Positions 61,436 through 64,000 of a DNA stretch of 64,000 nt are shown piece by piece. A program made the translations under genes and the position numbers. Origin of the DNA: Holothuria scabra (lineage: Eukaryota > Echinodermata > Holothuroidea > Aspidochirotida > Holothuriidae); NCBI GenBank assembly GCA_037179385.1, contig CM074193.1, forward strand, positions 42,254,846 to 42,318,845, written 5' to 3'. The notes below the pieces were generated by a model, which had not been told where the DNA came from, did no database searches, and was given only the letters and a program-made list of their open reading frames with translations. Position 1 is the first letter of the stretch. Each line of letters starts with the position of its first letter.

Positions 61436-61621
61436 GTTGGGACACTTGACATGTTATTCGTAAATTTTAGTTGAAGTAGGCTAACATGAAACCCCCTGAA
61501 GTAGCCTAACATGAAACCCCCTTTCCCCCTACCAATGTTTTTTCAAGAAGAATGGTTCTTTGCCGTGAACAGCATAGCAGTGGTCAACACTGGAATAGAA
61601 GGGGGAGCGGGGTGTCCCAAC
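61436..61621 (+). mobile_element. Small TIR element (MITE), copy 2
   Basis: Ends GTTGGGACAC and GTGTCCCAAC form a perfect inverted pair. It matches copy 1 but has an internal tandem duplication of about 25 bp (GAAGTAGGCTAACATGAAAC then GAAGTAGCCTAACATGAAAC). Copies 1 and 2 lie 1.14 kb apart in direct orientation. Confidence 0.7.
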
Positions 61622-63690
61622 AAATTTACAGTACAGTATGTATGGAGAGTCTCGTAATTGCTCCCTATACAAATGTATAGAGAGCAACTACGCGACCGTC
61701 GATGCATAACGTTAGTCCTTCACTGAGAACTACGACAACCGTGGGAAGACTGTCTTTTTCTTTGTTTCAAACATTGAAAATACAGTTGAGAAGCCATTTA
61801 CAACCCCTACAGGGTAATGAAATCAACGACAAATTTAATACCTTAAAATTGGTGGATCGTTCCCTGGCCTTGGTTACTGTCGCAATCACGTTAACGATAC
61901 AGTACGTACACTATCAGCTAGCTCCATGTGTATATATGCATGAACGTAAGTTAGTCGACTTGCTTACATTGAATTGAGTACGGTCGTCGACGAAGTTGCT
62001 TGATGAAACAGTTCCGACAAAACAAAGTGGCATATGTTGGAAAATGCAACCTTTCAAATTTATTTTGGAATCCCTGAAAGGTATAAATTGTTTTCAAACT
62101 GTATTTACACCTTTTTTCAACCAGAGAGGAAGCCTTCAATGCAGAAAAATACCTTTGAATGTGGAACTACTTCTTTATTTGCACATTATTACCTTACTGT
62201 ACAGGAGTTGTTCGGGCAAATCACCTTATAAAGAAATAGCTTAACTTTGTTGAAAATCCCCCTATGGAACAACTAAACATAACTGCGCAGCTGTTCCACT
62301 GTACAAACGAACAGCGTGCGATTGCAATATGAATCCAAACGGAACATGATATAATATTCATCCGCACCGACCGCTTAGGAAGGCACGAAACCACGTGAAT
62401 GAACGAGCAGTTCCTACAATCGAAGCTGTGGCTTCGATTAATGAGAAAAATCGTCGTGTTAACTTTAGAAGTCTAATTCTTGGATCGTACCTCCCCACAT
62501 ATTAAAACAAATACAATATTGGATAAACTTAAAAGGTACCTACAAACGTTTAACGTAAAGCGCGCATGGAGGTACCTCCGAAAGGGTGACTAAGACATCA
62601 GGTGGCCGGCTGGAGGTTCTTAGGTGAGGCTCTTTCAAGTTAGTGTTGGCGGCTCCGAGGCACGATTTCAGAAGTAAGGCGAAGTATACCGTTACAGTTA
62701 GTGCCGGGGTCGACAGCAGGCTACTAGATAGAGACGATGCCGAGTCGGAAATCCTTGCCACGCCGAACACGAAAGTCAAAGGAAAATAAAAGCTGGTTAA
62801 ACCTGCACGAGGAAAAAGATCCGGTATAAGGTCCGTGAGAATAAGGCAGGCGACTGGGAGACGAGAGGAGAGGAGCCTGCGCCCGAGGAAAAATACGGAG
62901 GAGCCACAGGTTTGGAGAGAGAGACCGACCAAAATCTATTTTACCAGTCTGAATCTGAAAGGCGTCTGCCAGGAGGAACCTCTCGCTAAATTGAAGCAGT
63001 CCCGCTTAAAAGTAGTTGACATCTCTTTAATCCAGAGAAGTATTTAAGCCTCATCCCCCGGCTTACAAAATTAGAAACAAACCACACAGTCAACCACGTA
63101 CTTTTAACGAGCTGCTCAGCTGTTGCTTTACAAAAGGACAGCTTGCCAATAAAACAGTAGTAGAGAGCAGGTGCATCCTTACGTAACACCATCCAAAATT
63201 AACAAATCGTTAAATGACTTTTGACTAAGTCTCAGTGAAAAAATCGTGCTATAGGTAAACCCCCGGGATTTTCTTTCTTCAAAATGTCGAAGAATAAAAT
63301 CGTAAAACAAGGGTTCCTTAATTTTTCACGTAAACTACTAAGTTTGTGCTGTATCTACCGTTTTTATTACTAGTCTGTTATTGGAAGCGAGGTTTTTGTT
63401 TTTCACCTTACGGTTAATCCCATGTAATTGAATATGAGGTAGTTCCACAGTGTTTCGCTTTTCGTCATATTAGTTAATCAAAAACGTAATTCCTTTTAAA
63501 ATCGAATAATCACCTTCATAATTTCTTTCCTTTGCCAGAGTGATCAAAAGGGTTTTGAAAATAGCGTCTTAAACGAGGTTAGTCCTTTTTGTCACAACTT
63601 AAATTTTGTAACTAAGCTGATTACATCGATACATAATTAAATGTTCCTACATTAGGGGAAGTGCTCCGGACAAGACCCTTTCAATTGATT
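61622..63690. other. Non-coding stretch, no gene recognised
   Basis: Contains a perfect 12-base palindrome GGAGGTACCTCC (about 62569-62580) and a small hairpin ATCGAAGC...GCTTCGAT (about 62418-62438). Frames of 60-130 codons on both strands show no domain. Confidence 0.4.
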
Positions 63691-63704
63691 TTTTGTTCTG
63701 GTTG

Positions 63705-64000
63705 GTATAATTGAACAATTTGACGTTGCCAGTGAGATAAAATTTCTCGGTGTTTATTTTGACCCACTCCTTACATGGGAGCAGCATATTTCCCACCTGT
63801 GTTCTGTGGTAGCAAACATTACAGGTCGACTCAAATATATTCTTCCTTGTACTGTTGTACTTTCTGGTCTAAAGCTATTCCTTCTCAAATTCAATGGTTT
63901 GTTACTCTTCAGAAAAGAGCTATTCGTCACATTACTTTTTCAAAGCCTCGTGATCACACAAGTAATTTGTTCAAAACAACCCCCTTCCCCCGTTACACGA
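63705..64000 (+). mobile_element. LINE reverse transcriptase fragment, runs off the window
   Basis: The + strand reads EIKFLGVYFDPLLTWEQHISHL then a short stretch to ITGRLKYIL. It then continues in another frame with KAIPSQIQWFVTLQKRAIRHITFSKPRDHT and LFKTTPFPRYT up to the edge. These are the KFLGVxxDxxLxWxxHI and LQKRAIRxI blocks of a non-LTR (CR1/Jockey-group) reverse transcriptase. The block between them (the LFYxSLxxPHLxYC part) is missing, so there is an internal deletion of roughly 30-40 codons besides 5' truncation. Confidence 0.75.

Overview
This looks like a stretch of animal nuclear DNA, most probably from a marine deuterostome invertebrate. An echinoderm such as a sea cucumber is my best guess. 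It is AT-rich with no long ORFs, intron-scale spacing, GT/AG splice signals and many short words such as AGGCCTA and AACGTTA. It also holds a dense mix of decayed transposons (PIF/Harbinger, CR1/L2-like LINEs, Penelope-like elements, a tRNA-derived SINE, several MITEs). The species call is inference. Nothing bacterial, plasmid-like or CRISPR-like was seen, and no intact host gene could be established.

Layout: 1-1990 has no gene. A 1,017-bp unit is duplicated in tandem (1994-4027). The largest structure is a 12.5-kb PIF/Harbinger transposon (4182-16689). It has matched terminal inverted repeats, a CAG/CAG direct repeat, a two-exon but frameshifted DDE transposase on the + strand, and remains of the companion Myb/SANT-like gene on the - strand. 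A MITE and a minisatellite sit in its transposase intron, and two truncated LINEs lie near its right end. A separate long imperfect inverted repeat follows (about 17037-17745 and 19400-20070).

From 24.1 to 31.5 kb lies a broken copy of a repetitive gene family. Its acidic motifs and helix-two-turn-helix-like segment resemble a FEN/XPG (PIN-fold) nuclease, followed by a cysteine-rich tail. The copy is split by about 5.4 kb, which contains one of two SINE copies (the other, inverted, is at 47.1-47.6 kb). At 36.97-38.66 kb a 15-base word (TGTGGTGGGACGGAA) recurs eight times in both orientations with otherwise unrelated spacers. This is the least explained signal in the window.

The 54.2-59.3 kb region is Penelope-like. 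One truncated copy carries reverse transcriptase and GIY-YIG parts. A second GIY-YIG ORF sits inside a 180-bp inverted repeat, so both ends of the protein are coded by the two arms. A hammerhead-ribozyme-like sequence lies just downstream. A possible 117-bp exon at 59551-59667 encodes a protein-kinase glycine loop. Two TIR-bearing MITE copies lie at 60.3 and 61.4 kb, and a LINE reverse-transcriptase fragment runs off the right edge. The remaining gaps are mostly low-complexity or featureless DNA.
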